From: Aeromonas eucrenophila
GTDB taxonomy: Bacteria; Pseudomonadota; Gammaproteobacteria; Enterobacterales; Aeromonadaceae
Direction: 5' to 3'
Assembly: GCF_000819865.1 (NCBI RefSeq)
Contig: NZ_CDDF01000014.1
Coordinates: 203,007 to 267,006, forward strand
Length of the DNA: 64,000 nucleotides
This document shows, piece after piece, positions 34,280 to 42,571 of this stretch (position 1 is the stretch's first letter; each line of letters begins with the position of its first letter). Both the position numbers and the translations under genes were made by a program. The notes beneath the pieces are model-generated. The model did not search any database. It saw nothing but the letters and a program-made list of their open reading frames with translations, and was not told the origin of the DNA.

Positions 34280-34942
34280 ATGAGCCTATTTAGCCGCCTG
34301 ACCGACGTGATCAATGCCAACCTGCACAGCCTGCTCGACAAGAGCGAAGAGCCGGAGAAGATGCTGCGGCTGATGATCGAGGAGATGGAGCAGGTACAGG
34401 TCGAGATGAGAACCCAGGCCGCCCGCATCATCGCCGAGCAGAAGCAGCTGGAACGTCACCAGCAGGCGTTGCGCCACCAGATCCAGGAGTGGTCGGCCAA
34501 GGCCGAGCTCGCCATCCAGAAAGGCCGTGAGGATCTGGCCCGCGCCGCCCTCACCGAGAAGCTGGCGGAGGCCAAGAAATGTGAGCAGCTGGAGCAGGAC
34601 AAGGCCAGAGTGGCCGAGGTGCTGGCCCAGCTCAGCGCCGACAGCGAGCGGTTGGCTGCCAAGCTGACCGAGGCGCGGGAGAAGCAGAAGCTGCTGACCC
34701 TGCGCGAGCAGACCGCCCACAGCCGGATCCGCGCTCGCGCCCAGGTCGACAATCAGCGCATGCACGAGCTGATGGCCCGTTTCGACGGTTTTCAGGGCCG
34801 GGTGGATCAGCTGGAAGCCCAGCTGGAGGCGGCGACCCTGGGGCAGAATCCCTCCCTGGAGGCGCAGTTCCGCGAGCTGGAGCTCAATGACGAGATCGAG
34901 CGTGAACTGGCCCGTCTGAAGGGTCAGAAGGTCGAGGTGTGA
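34280..34942 (+). CDS. pspA: Phage shock protein A
   Basis: 220-residue PspA/IM30/ESCRT-III-like protein that stabilises the inner membrane under stress and restrains PspF. Starts MSLFSRLTDVINANLHSLLD with the N-terminal amphipathic helix; the rest is almost continuous coiled coil (about 25-190), rich in Glu/Lys/Ala heptads. Length equals E. coli PspA (222). ATG 34280 is preceded by GAGGAG. Sigma54 promoter upstream. First gene of pspA-pspC-pspG. Confidence 0.95.
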   Translation: MSLFSRLTDVINANLHSLLDKSEEPEKMLRLMIEEMEQVQVEMRTQAARIIAEQKQLERHQQALRHQIQEWSAKAELAIQKGREDLARAALTEKLAEAKKCEQLEQDKARVAEVLAQLSADSERLAAKLTEAREKQKLLTLREQTAHSRIRARAQVDNQRMHELMARFDGFQGRVDQLEAQLEAATLGQNPSLEAQFRELELNDEIERELARLKGQKVEV

Positions 34943-34944
34943 TC

Positions 34945-35151
34945 ATGACACCCTGGTCGAAAGACTTGGCCCATCGCAAGCTGACCGGCGTCTGCGCCGG
35001 CCTTGCCAACGGGTTGGGTATCTCCAGGGTGACGGTGCGGGTGCTGGCCTTGCTCGCCCTGATCCTGATGCCGCCGCTGGCCCTGGCGGCCTATCTGCTG
35101 GCGGTGCTCGTGATGCCACCCCGCCGTGAGTTGAAGCGCTGGCTGGATTGA
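34945..35151 (+). CDS. pspC: PspC-domain membrane protein
   Basis: 68-residue protein. RKLTGVCAGLANGLGISRVT is the PspC domain signature, followed by one long hydrophobic segment (VRVLALLALILMPPLALAAY) and a basic tail. It is shorter than E. coli PspC (119), lacking the C-terminal cytoplasmic/leucine-zipper part. ATG 34945 overlaps close to the pspA stop and has GAGG upstream. Probably helps anchor PspA to the membrane. PspB is absent next to it. Confidence 0.85.
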   Translation: MTPWSKDLAHRKLTGVCAGLANGLGISRVTVRVLALLALILMPPLALAAYLLAVLVMPPRRELKRWLD

Positions 35152-35196
35152 CCTCGGGTCTTCCCGCTGGCAAGTGAGATGCGTGAGGAGCAACAC

Positions 35197-35415
35197 ATGC
35201 TGGAATTTATCGTCTTGATGCTGGTGCTGGTGACCATGGCGCTGACCGGTTTTACCGTGCTGGCCATGTTGCTGGTGAGCGGGGTCTTCGTGCTGTTTGG
35301 CGCCCTGGCCGGCATGGTTGCCCTCATCATCAAGCTGGCGCCCTGGTTGCTGGGGCTGTTGCTGGTGTGCTGGCTCATCAGCAACAGGCGCAAGCAGTCA
35401 AATACCTACCGTTAA
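35197..35415 (+). CDS. pspG: Phage shock protein G
   Basis: 72-residue inner-membrane protein. MLEFIVLMLVLVTMALTGFT, two hydrophobic segments and ALIIKLAPWLLGLLLVCWLI align with remembered E. coli PspG (ALMIKLLPWLL region). ATG 35197 follows GAGGAG, preferable to 35179. PspG is a second PspF-regulated effector and is unlinked in E. coli; here it sits in the pspA operon. Ends before a good terminator. Confidence 0.85.
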   Translation: MLEFIVLMLVLVTMALTGFTVLAMLLVSGVFVLFGALAGMVALIIKLAPWLLGLLLVCWLISNRRKQSNTYR

Positions 35416-35435
35416 GCCTCCCTGGCTTTTCCCCG

Positions 35436-35460
35436 GCCACCGTTCGCGGTGGCTTTTTTT
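35436..35460 (+). terminator. Rho-independent terminator of psp operon
   Basis: Stem GCCACCG / CGGTGGC with a TTCG tetraloop, then T7. Confidence 0.93.
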
Positions 35461-35809
35461 ATGGCGTCGGGTCGGTGGTGGCCTCGGCGGCGATACTTGC
35501 CAGCGAGAGCCGACTCCACTCATCCCACAGGGCAGGGTCTTGTACCAGTCGCTCCTTGAAGGCCTTGCTCTGCTGCTTGAGGCGATATTCGAGGCGAAGG
35601 GCCTGGCTCTTGTCTTCGACCTGCTGCCGCCACACCAGGGCCAGCGGGCCCTTGCCCCGCAGGGCGCGAGCCCCCTTGCCGCTCTGATGCTGGCGCAGGC
35701 GCCGCTCCGGATCCGTGCTGATGCCCGCGTAGAGCGAGTTTGCCCCGGTGCGCACCAGATAGATAAACCAGTTGGTTGCAGGTTTATCGGTGCAAACGTC
35801 CGCCGTCAT
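35459..35809 (-). CDS. yhbQ: GIY-YIG nuclease superfamily protein (YhbQ/UPF0213 type)
   Basis: 116-residue single GIY-YIG domain: [20 protein letters not shown] carries the variant YLV-YAG motif; [20 protein letters not shown] has the catalytic Arg; [20 protein letters not shown] has the conserved Glu/Tyr. Proteins of this type are suspected DNA-repair or recombination nucleases. ATG 35809 overlaps the rarD stop by 4 bp, so it is coupled to rarD. E. coli YhbQ has about 100 residues, so length fits. Confidence 0.88.
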   Translation of the reverse strand: MTADVCTDKPATNWFIYLVRTGANSLYAGISTDPERRLRQHQSGKGARALRGKGPLALVWRQQVEDKSQALRLEYRLKQQSKAFKERLVQDPALWDEWSRLSLASIAAEATTDPTP

Positions 35810-36699
35810 GACTCTTTCCACTGAACTTGGCTACGCCGGAGCCGATGCAGGGGCAGCAGGCTGATCAGCAGGCCGGCCCAGACGAAGGCGAAGCCCACCG
35901 ATTTCACCGGATCCGGCGTCTCCCCGAACCAGAAGATGGCGAGCAGGAAGGCGAGGCTGGGCTCGATATATTGCAGCAGCCCGACCGTGCTCATGCGAGT
36001 GCGGGCCACGGCGTAGCAGAACAGCCCCACCGGCAGCAGGGTGGCGGGGGCGCTGCCCATCAGCAACAGGCGCTCGCTCCAGTCCCCGTCCATAAACAGG
36101 CTGGTACCCTGGATGCCGAGATAGCCGATGACGAGCAGGGCGATGGGGAGCTGCACCAGGGACTCGAGGTAGAGGCTGACCCCGGCGTCGTAGCGCACTT
36201 TCTTCTTGATGAGGCCGTAGAAGGCGAAGTTGGCTCCCATGATGAGGGAGAACCAGGGCAGCTCGCCGTAGGAGAACAGCATGTAGGCCAGTCCCGCCAG
36301 CGCCAGGGCGACCGCCAGGTGTTTCTGCGGGGTCAGCCGTTCTTTCAGGAAGAGCACGGCGAAGACGATGTTGAACAGCGGCGTCATGAAGAAGGCGAGA
36401 CTGGTGGCCAGCACCTGGCCCGTGGTCAGGCACCAGGTGAACATGCACCAGCTGATGGACATGACGGGGCCCGCCAGCAGGATCAGGCCGAGCTGACGCG
36501 GCTCGGCGCGCAGGCGTGCCCAGGGCAGGGACGTGCCGAGCAGCAGGAAGATCCCGCCGAGCAGGACGACCGACCAGAGCACCCGGTGGGAGAGCAGCTC
36601 CCACATGTTCACCTCGGGCATGAACTGGTAGTAGAGGGGCAGCAGGCCCCACAGCACGAAGGAGAGGGCCGCACTGCCGGTGCCCAGCCAATTTTTCAT
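35806..36699 (-). CDS. rarD: EamA-family transporter RarD
   Basis: 297-residue drug/metabolite-transporter protein with 10 predicted helices. The N-terminus [20 protein letters not shown] and [10 protein letters not shown] match RarD. Its role in chloramphenicol or metabolite export is uncertain. It is upstream of yhbQ with a 4-bp overlap. ATG 36699. No anomalies. Confidence 0.9.
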   Translation of the reverse strand: MKNWLGTGSAALSFVLWGLLPLYYQFMPEVNMWELLSHRVLWSVVLLGGIFLLLGTSLPWARLRAEPRQLGLILLAGPVMSISWCMFTWCLTTGQVLATSLAFFMTPLFNIVFAVLFLKERLTPQKHLAVALALAGLAYMLFSYGELPWFSLIMGANFAFYGLIKKKVRYDAGVSLYLESLVQLPIALLVIGYLGIQGTSLFMDGDWSERLLLMGSAPATLLPVGLFCYAVARTRMSTVGLLQYIEPSLAFLLAIFWFGETPDPVKSVGFAFVWAGLLISLLPLHRLRRSQVQWKES

Positions 36700-36800
36700 C
36701 CCATTCCGTTTATTAAATTAAACATTTGTGGCGGCATCATAAGTATCTGCCGCCAGTTCCACAAGCGGGATCTGGCTGAAAAGTCTGCTACCATGGCCCC

Positions 36801-37382
36801 ATGAACCGACTCGATAGCTTGTTTGAACAGATCCGGGCCTGCCGGTTATGCGAGGCCCATTTGCCGCTGGGACCCAGGCCGGTGATCCGCGGGGCCGAGA
36901 GCGCCCGTCTGCTGATCATCGGGCAGGCGCCGGGTACCCGGGTCCATGCCAGCGGCATCCCCTGGGACGACCCTTCCGGCGATAGGTTGCGCCGCTGGCT
37001 CGGGGTAGACAAGGAGACCTTTTACGATGAGTCCCGCCTTGCCATCATGCCGATGGGGCTCTGCTATCCCGGCAAGGGCAAGTCGGGGGATCTGCCGCCC
37101 CGGCCGGAATGCGCGCCGACCTGGCACGACAAGGTGTTGATGCTGCTACCCAATATCGAGCTGACCCTGCTCATCGGTCAGTATGCCCAGCACCATTATC
37201 TGGGCAAGGCCGGCAAGGAGACCCTCACCGAGACGGTGCACCACTGGGCCGACTATGGCCCCGCCTGGTTGCCGCTGCCCCATCCCTCGCCGCGCAATAC
37301 CTTCTGGCTCAAGAAGAATCCCTGGTTCGAGCAGGATGTCATCCCCCATCTGCAGCAGAGGATCGCCCCCCTGCTGGTGTGA
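36801..37382 (+). CDS. Uracil-DNA glycosylase superfamily protein
   Basis: 193 residues. It begins FEQIRACRLCEAHLPLGPRP, and the UDG-like motif IIGQAPGTRVHASGIPWDDP is followed by GDRLRRWLGV, NIELTLLIGQYAQHHYLG and LPLPHPSPRN. GQAPG and HPSPRN correspond to family 4/5-like active-site motifs 1 and 3. N-terminal C14 and C17 are kept, but the full four-Cys iron-sulfur set is not evident. It may act in base-excision repair, but many such proteins are uncharacterised. Divergent from rarD by about 100 bp. Confidence 0.8.
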   Translation: MNRLDSLFEQIRACRLCEAHLPLGPRPVIRGAESARLLIIGQAPGTRVHASGIPWDDPSGDRLRRWLGVDKETFYDESRLAIMPMGLCYPGKGKSGDLPPRPECAPTWHDKVLMLLPNIELTLLIGQYAQHHYLGKAGKETLTETVHHWADYGPAWLPLPHPSPRNTFWLKKNPWFEQDVIPHLQQRIAPLLV

Positions 37383-37398
37383 CCTCTCGTCATCGGAG

Positions 37399-38256
37399 TC
37401 AGAGCGCGGGCTCGGCCGCCGGTTTTGGTTTGCCACGGGCCATGACGACCAGAGGCAGCACTATGCACAGGCAACCCAGTAGCAGCGGCAGACCGGGCTG
37501 CTCGTCGAACAGCCAGACCCCGATGGCGACCGCCATCAACAGGCCGGTGTACTCCGCCGAGGCGATCTTGCTCGCCTCCGCCTTGCGGTAGGCGACCACG
37601 CAGAGCCCGGCGTAGACCATGATGAGCGCCGAGGAGCCGAATGCGGGCCACCACATCTGCCACTGCCAATCCCCCCCTTCCCACCAGGCCAGCGCCAAAA
37701 TGATGGGCATGCTCAGCACGTTGGTGAAGAACAGGGTCTGGGCGATGGGCTGCTTGAGCGGGATGCGCTTGATCAGCAGGTTGTTGACCGCCATGGAGAG
37801 TGCGACCCCGAGGGCCGCCAGAGCAGCCCAGTTTACCTCGGTCGGTCGCAGCACGATCAGCACCCCAATGAAGCCGAGCAGTGCCGTCAGCACCTTCTGA
37901 CGTGACAGCGCCTCTCCCGCCAGCCAGACCGCGAGCGGCACCATCAACAGCGGCGCCGCATAAAACAGGGCGTTGGCGGTGGCGAGCGGCAGGCGGGTGA
38001 GGGCGACCACCATCAGGCAGACGCCGATGGCCCAGATGTGGGCGCGCAGCAGGTGCCACTTGATGGCGACCGGCGGATGACGACGCCAGGACCAGAGCAG
38101 CCAGGGGGTCAGCAACAGCGCGGCGGAGAGTTGGCGGAAGAATACGAACTGGAACACCGGCTGGCTTGGGTCCAGCACCTTGACCAGCGCATCGGAAAAG
38201 ACCGCCACCATGTTGCCAAGCACCAGATAAAGGATGCCGATCCCGACTGCATTCAT
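37399..38256 (-). CDS. EamA/DMT-family transporter
   Basis: 285-residue membrane protein with about 10 hydrophobic segments and two EamA repeats, beginning GIGILYLVLGNMVAVFSDAL. Second repeat visible around GVALSMAVNNLLIKRIPLKQ. Substrate unknown. ATG 38256 has GGGAGG at optimal distance. Divergent from a LysR-type regulator gene 91 bp away, which suggests that regulator controls this exporter. Convergent with the UDG-like gene, only 16 bp away. Confidence 0.87.
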   Translation of the reverse strand: MNAVGIGILYLVLGNMVAVFSDALVKVLDPSQPVFQFVFFRQLSAALLLTPWLLWSWRRHPPVAIKWHLLRAHIWAIGVCLMVVALTRLPLATANALFYAAPLLMVPLAVWLAGEALSRQKVLTALLGFIGVLIVLRPTEVNWAALAALGVALSMAVNNLLIKRIPLKQPIAQTLFFTNVLSMPIILALAWWEGGDWQWQMWWPAFGSSALIMVYAGLCVVAYRKAEASKIASAEYTGLLMAVAIGVWLFDEQPGLPLLLGCLCIVLPLVVMARGKPKPAAEPAL

Positions 38257-38347
38257 ACCACCTCCCGTTTTAGATGAGGGAAGGGTAGCCCTCCTCTTGT
38301 TATCCAGTAAAATGATAAAAAATCACCATCCATGAGAATTTTGGATA
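38257..38347. promoter_or_regulatory. Divergent EamA-lysR promoter region
   Basis: 91-bp AT-rich region with the inverted repeat TTATCCA (38300-38306) and TGGATAA (38342-38348). The right arm ends in the A of the lysR start codon. It may be part of a LysR-type regulator site with autorepression; regulation is inferred. Confidence 0.45.
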
Positions 38348-39265
38348 ATGAAACTCCCCCCCTTGCGCGCCGTTCAATACTTCGAGGCGGTCGCCCGTCT
38401 GCTCAGTTTCTCCCGCGCGGCGCTCGAGCTGAATGTCAGCCAGAGCGCGGTCAGCCACCAGATCCGGCTGCTTGAGGATTTTCTGGGTGAGCGGCTGCTG
38501 CTGCGCCAGGGGCGATTGTTGTCACTGACCCAGCAGGGGGAACTCTACTTCGAGGGCATCTCGGCGGGGCTCGGTCAGATAGCTCAGAGCAGCGAGCAAC
38601 TGCGCGGTGGCGGCGAGATGCGGCTGCGGCTCGCGGTCTACAGCTCCTTCGCGGTCAAATGGCTGATCCCGCGCCTGGCGGGTCTGCGCCAGCTCTACCC
38701 CGAGCTGGATCTCAGCCTGGAGATGGTGGCGGAAGATCCCGAGCTTTCCGATCGGGTGGCGGACTGCTTTATCACAGTCTCTCCCGAGGGGCCCGGTTAC
38801 ATGCACGATCTGCTATACCGGGAGCGGCTGATGCCAGTGTGCAGCCGTCGCCTGTGGCAACAGGTGGAGGGGGAGTGGCCCGGGGCCTTGTGGCAATTGC
38901 CGCTGCTCTCCATCCAAGCGATCTACAGGGAGAAGGGAGAGGATTGGCGGCGCTGGGCCGAGGTGGGGGGGCTGACGATTGCCCCCGAGGCGAGGATGCA
39001 TCATTTCAGCCACATACTGCTGGCGCTGGAGGCGGCCAACTGGGATCAGGGGGTGGCGCTCATCAACGACTATATGCTGCAGCCGGAGGATCCCGGTCTG
39101 GTACGACTGCCGCTGCATTCCCTCGAGACCGGGGATCACTTCTATTTCGTCTGCAAGCGCTCGCGTGCCCATGAACCCGCCATCAGCCGGCTGCGACAGT
39201 GGCTCTGGCAGGAGGCACAGGCGAGCCTGCGCCCGGGGGAGAATGAGCCACTCAAACGTGTTTGA
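38348..39265 (+). CDS. LysR-family transcriptional regulator (GcvA-like)
   Basis: 305 residues. The N-terminal winged helix-turn-helix shows AVQYFEAVARLLSFSRAALE then LNVSQSAVSHQIRLLEDFLG; the C-terminal effector-binding domain follows with IPRLAGLRQLYPELDLSLEM. The opening LPPLRAVQYFEAVAR resembles the GcvA subgroup. Divergent from the EamA exporter and likely its regulator; ligand unknown. ATG 38348 is used; no strong Shine-Dalgarno is visible. Confidence 0.9.
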   Translation: MKLPPLRAVQYFEAVARLLSFSRAALELNVSQSAVSHQIRLLEDFLGERLLLRQGRLLSLTQQGELYFEGISAGLGQIAQSSEQLRGGGEMRLRLAVYSSFAVKWLIPRLAGLRQLYPELDLSLEMVAEDPELSDRVADCFITVSPEGPGYMHDLLYRERLMPVCSRRLWQQVEGEWPGALWQLPLLSIQAIYREKGEDWRRWAEVGGLTIAPEARMHHFSHILLALEAANWDQGVALINDYMLQPEDPGLVRLPLHSLETGDHFYFVCKRSRAHEPAISRLRQWLWQEAQASLRPGENEPLKRV

Positions 39266-39271
39266 ACGGAC

Positions 39272-40051
39272 TCAGGCTCGCTTGAACTGGCTCAGCACGA
39301 ACAGGCTGGTGGCACAGACCACGACGGACGGGCCCGCCGGGGTGTCTTGATACCAGGAGAGGCTGAGCCCACCCAGCACCGCTAGGCAGCCGATCAAAGC
39401 CGCCAGGCCGGCCATCTGTTCCGGCGTCTGGCTGAAACGCCGGGCGGTGGCGGCGGGGATGATCAGCAAGGAGGTGATGATAAGCGCCCCGACAAACTTC
39501 ATCGCCACCGCGATCACCAGGCCGATCAGCAGCATCAGTACGCAGCGCAGCACGTCGACCCTCACCCCTTCCACCCGCGCCAGCTCCTCGGAGATGGTCA
39601 TGGAGAGCAGGGGATCCCAGAGTCGCCACAGGGTGAGCAGCACCAGGGCGCCGCCGCCGTAGATCCAGAGCAGATCCATGGGTTGCACCGAGAGCAGGTC
39701 GCCGAACAGGTAGGCCATCAGATCCACCCGCACGTTATCCATAAAGCTTAAAGTCACCAGACCCAGCGACAGGGCGCTGTGGGCCAGGATGCCGAGCAGG
39801 GTGTCGGTGGCGACCTGCTGGTTGCGGCTCATGATCACCAGCAGCATGGCCATGGCGAGGCAGCAGACCACCACCGCCAGGGTCAAATCCACCTGCAGCA
39901 GTATGCCGAGGGCGATGCCGAACAGACAGGCGTGGGAGAGGGTGTCGCCAAAATAGGCCATCTTGCGCCACACCACGAAGCTGCCGAGGGGGCCAGCCAG
40001 CAGGGCGATGCCGAGGCCGGCCGCGAGGGCATATAACAGAAAGCTGTCCAC
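39272..40051 (-). CDS. znuB: Zinc ABC transporter permease
   Basis: 259-residue inner-membrane permease of the high-affinity Zn2+ importer. Eight or so hydrophobic segments; family features include [20 protein letters not shown] followed by [10 protein letters not shown], and [20 protein letters not shown]. Length equals E. coli ZnuB (261). It follows znuC by 9 bp in one operon opposite znuA. Convergent end abuts the LysR gene. Confidence 0.95.
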   Translation of the reverse strand: MDSFLLYALAAGLGIALLAGPLGSFVVWRKMAYFGDTLSHACLFGIALGILLQVDLTLAVVVCCLAMAMLLVIMSRNQQVATDTLLGILAHSALSLGLVTLSFMDNVRVDLMAYLFGDLLSVQPMDLLWIYGGGALVLLTLWRLWDPLLSMTISEELARVEGVRVDVLRCVLMLLIGLVIAVAMKFVGALIITSLLIIPAATARRFSQTPEQMAGLAALIGCLAVLGGLSLSWYQDTPAGPSVVVCATSLFVLSQFKRA

Positions 40052-40060
40052 TGGAATGTC

Positions 40061-40825
40061 CTATTGCTTGCGAGAGGGCAGGCGGATGACGGGCGCCTGG
40101 GGTTCATGATGATGGTGTTCGCCATCGCAGTGGTGATGGTGGGTGTAGACCGCCAGCACCTCCTGCTCCGGGCGCCCGAACAGACGGGCAAATTCCGGGT
40201 GACGGGCCACGCTCTCCGGCTCGCCGTGGCAGCAGACGTGGCGATTGAGGCAGATCACCTCGTGGGTGCTGGCCATCACCAGGTGCAGATCGTGGGAGAC
40301 CATCAGCACGGCGCAGTTGAGCTCGGCAGCGAGCTTGCCGATGAGGGCGTAGAGCTCGATCTGGCCGCTGATGTCGACCCCTTGCACCGGCTCGTCCAGC
40401 ACCAGCAGCTCGGGCTTGACCAGTAGGGCGCGGGCCAGCAGCACCCGCTGCATCTCGCCACCTGAGAGCTTCTGCATCCGGTTGTCCAGCAACTCCTGGG
40501 CACCGACCCGGTTCAGCGCCTCGTCGATGGAGAGGCGACCGTTCTTGCCAAGCTGCAGGAAGCGGCGCACCGTCAGCGGCAGGGTGGGATCCAGATAGAG
40601 GCGCTGGGGCACATAGCCGACCCGCAGATCCCGGCGGCGCAGGATCTGGCCGGAATCCGGGCTGAGCAGGCCCAGCACCAGCTTGCTCAGGGTGCTCTTG
40701 CCCGCCCCGTTGGGGCCGACCAGCGTGGTGATTTTGCCTTTGTTCAGGGTAAAGGAGACCTTGTCGAGCACGGATCGTCCGTCGAACGAGAGACAGACAT
40801 CTTTCAGCTCCACCAGTTGGGTCAT
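40061..40825 (-). CDS. znuC: Zinc ABC transporter ATP-binding protein
   Basis: 254-residue ABC ATPase. Walker [10 protein letters not shown], signature [16 protein letters not shown], Walker [14 protein letters not shown] and the switch His in VSHDLHLV are all present. The C-terminus has a His-rich tail ([17 protein letters not shown]), plausible for zinc binding. ATG 40825. Divergent from znuA across a region with two Zur boxes. Confidence 0.96.
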   Translation of the reverse strand: MTQLVELKDVCLSFDGRSVLDKVSFTLNKGKITTLVGPNGAGKSTLSKLVLGLLSPDSGQILRRRDLRVGYVPQRLYLDPTLPLTVRRFLQLGKNGRLSIDEALNRVGAQELLDNRMQKLSGGEMQRVLLARALLVKPELLVLDEPVQGVDISGQIELYALIGKLAAELNCAVLMVSHDLHLVMASTHEVICLNRHVCCHGEPESVARHPEFARLFGRPEQEVLAVYTHHHHCDGEHHHHEPQAPVIRLPSRKQ

Positions 40826-40854
40826 GACAGCTCCGGGGTTTACAGCCTGTGAGA

Positions 40855-40867
40855 GTTATAATATAAC
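40855..40867. promoter_or_regulatory. Zur box 1 (znuCB side)
   Basis: GTTATAATATAAC is a palindrome about its centre and matches the core of the gammaproteobacterial Zur operator (GTTATA-TATAAC). Confidence 0.82.
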
Positions 40868-40881
40868 AACAGCGTTGGTTT

Positions 40882-40894
40882 GTTATATTATCAC
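40882..40894. promoter_or_regulatory. Zur box 2 (znuA side)
   Basis: GTTATATTATCAC differs from the symmetric Zur core at one position. It lies 26 bp upstream of the znuA start. With box 1 it implies zinc-dependent repression of both units. Confidence 0.72.
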
Positions 40895-40919
40895 ACACTC
40901 ACTTCCTGACGAGATCTCT

Positions 40920-41825
40920 ATGCGAATTCTTACCCTGATCACTGCCTTGCTGGTGGTGAGTCTGCCCGTCCGTGCCCTCGAGGTGCTGACCACCATCAAA
41001 CCGCTGGGCTTCATCGCGGCCGCCATCACCGACGGTGTGAGTGAACCCAAGGTGTTGCTGCCGACCGGCGCCTCTCCCCACGACTTCGCCCTGCGCCCGT
41101 CCGACATTCGCAGCATCAATGACGCCGATCTGGTGGTTTGGGTCGGCCCCGAGCTGGAAGGCTTCATGGCCAAACCGCTGGCCCAGCATCCTCACGTGCT
41201 GACCCTGACCAAGGTTCAGGGCATGCCGCTGTTCGACTACAGCAAACAGGCCGGGCATGAGGAGCACGCCGACGAGGAGCATGACCATGACGGGCACGAG
41301 GGACATCATCATGAGGGGGTCGATCCTCACATCTGGCTGGGGCCGACCCAGGCGCTGGTGATCGCCCAGGCGCTGAGCGACACACTGAGTGCCCAGGATC
41401 CGGCCAATGCCGCCCGTTACGGCGCCAACCTGAAGGCATTCAAGGCCAAGGTGGAGGCCAAGGACAAGCTCATCGCCAGGCAGATGCAGGCGGTGAACCA
41501 GAAGGGATATTTTGTCTTCCACGAGGCCTATGGCTACTGGGAGCGCCACTATGGCATGAGTTCCAAGGGCCACTTCACCGTGAGCCCGGAGCGTCGCCCC
41601 GGCGCCAAGACCCTGGTGGAGATCCGCAAGGCGCTGGAGGAGAAGCAGGCGAGCTGCATCTATGCCGAGCCGCAGTTTTCGCCGGCGGTGATCGAGTCGG
41701 TCGCGCGCAATACCGGGGCCAAGGTGCTCTTGCTGGATGAAGTGGGCGAACAAGTGCCGCTCGGTCCCGACGGTTATCCGCAATTTATGCAGCAACTGGC
41801 CGATGCCTTTGCCGAGTGCCGCTAA
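40920..41825 (+). CDS. znuA: Zinc ABC transporter periplasmic binding protein
   Basis: 301-residue periplasmic zinc receptor. Signal peptide MRILTLITALLVVSLPVRAL precedes EVLTTIKPLGFIAAAITDGV. Cluster-9 SBP features include LLPTGASPHDFALRPSDIRS with the Zn-ligand His and GVDPHIWLGP; a His/Asp/Glu-rich loop (EEHADEEHDHDGHEGHHHEG) lies at about 115-140. The correct start is ATG 40920. Divergent from znuCB, under the Zur boxes. Confidence 0.96.
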   Translation: MRILTLITALLVVSLPVRALEVLTTIKPLGFIAAAITDGVSEPKVLLPTGASPHDFALRPSDIRSINDADLVVWVGPELEGFMAKPLAQHPHVLTLTKVQGMPLFDYSKQAGHEEHADEEHDHDGHEGHHHEGVDPHIWLGPTQALVIAQALSDTLSAQDPANAARYGANLKAFKAKVEAKDKLIARQMQAVNQKGYFVFHEAYGYWERHYGMSSKGHFTVSPERRPGAKTLVEIRKALEEKQASCIYAEPQFSPAVIESVARNTGAKVLLLDEVGEQVPLGPDGYPQFMQQLADAFAECR

Positions 41826-41899
41826 AGGTGGCGACCGTGGTCATCTGACCGTCAGGGCTGACTATACTGACCTCCAGCGCATGAGATGGAGTGTTCGGT

Positions 41900-42571
41900 A
41901 TGAAATGGATTGTCCCCGCCTGCATCGCGGCACTTGCCTGTGCCCCGCTGCAGGCTTCCCAGCTCTCCACTTACATTACCAGCCCTGAGCTGAAGGCCAA
42001 GTTGCAGGAGGTCTACGGCGGCCGAGCATTGCAGCGGGCCGAGGCATTTTCCCGGCTGCTCACGCCCAGAGCGGGCACCACGGATCAGCAGAAACTGGAG
42101 TTGGTGAACAACTACTTCAACAACCTGACCTACAGCGACGATCCCAAGCTGTGGGGAGAAGAGGATTACTGGGCCAATCCGCTGGAGTTTATCGGCGCTC
42201 GGGGAGGGGACTGCGAGGATTACAGCATCTCCAAGTACTACACCCTGATGGAGCTCGGCGTCGACGAGAAGAAGCTGCGGTTGGCCTACGTGAAAGCCAT
42301 TCGGTACAACCAGTTTCACATGGTGACGCTCTACTTCTCGACCACCAAGTCCGATCCCCTGGTACTCGACAACATCAATGGTCGCATCCTGCCCGGCAGC
42401 AAGCGCAACGATCTGCAGCCCGTTTACAGCTTCGATGCCAAGAGCATCTGGGTCATGAAGTCACGGCGTGAGGGCACCCTGGCCGGCAGCGCCGATCGTT
42501 TGACCCAATGGACCTCGATGCAGAGCCGCTTCTCCAGCGAGCATCTGCGTACCCCCCGCCGCCAGCTATAG
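41900..42571 (+). CDS. lapG: LapG-type periplasmic transglutaminase-like cysteine protease
   Basis: 223-residue BTLCP (bacterial transglutaminase-like cysteine proteinase) protein with signal peptide MKWIVPACIAALACAPLQA. The predicted triad C105 (GARGGDCEDYSISKYYTLME), H140 (YNQFHMVTLYF) and D157 (LVLDNIN) is intact. LapG proteases cleave the N-terminus of biofilm adhesins and are held by LapD when c-di-GMP is high. ATG 41900 with TGGAG 8 nt upstream is preferred over GTG 41891. It converges, with a 6-bp overlap, on a TAXI/LapD-like operon. No adhesin gene with a LapG site lies in the window. Confidence 0.9.
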   Translation: MKWIVPACIAALACAPLQASQLSTYITSPELKAKLQEVYGGRALQRAEAFSRLLTPRAGTTDQQKLELVNNYFNNLTYSDDPKLWGEEDYWANPLEFIGARGGDCEDYSISKYYTLMELGVDEKKLRLAYVKAIRYNQFHMVTLYFSTTKSDPLVLDNINGRILPGSKRNDLQPVYSFDAKSIWVMKSRREGTLAGSADRLTQWTSMQSRFSSEHLRTPRRQL

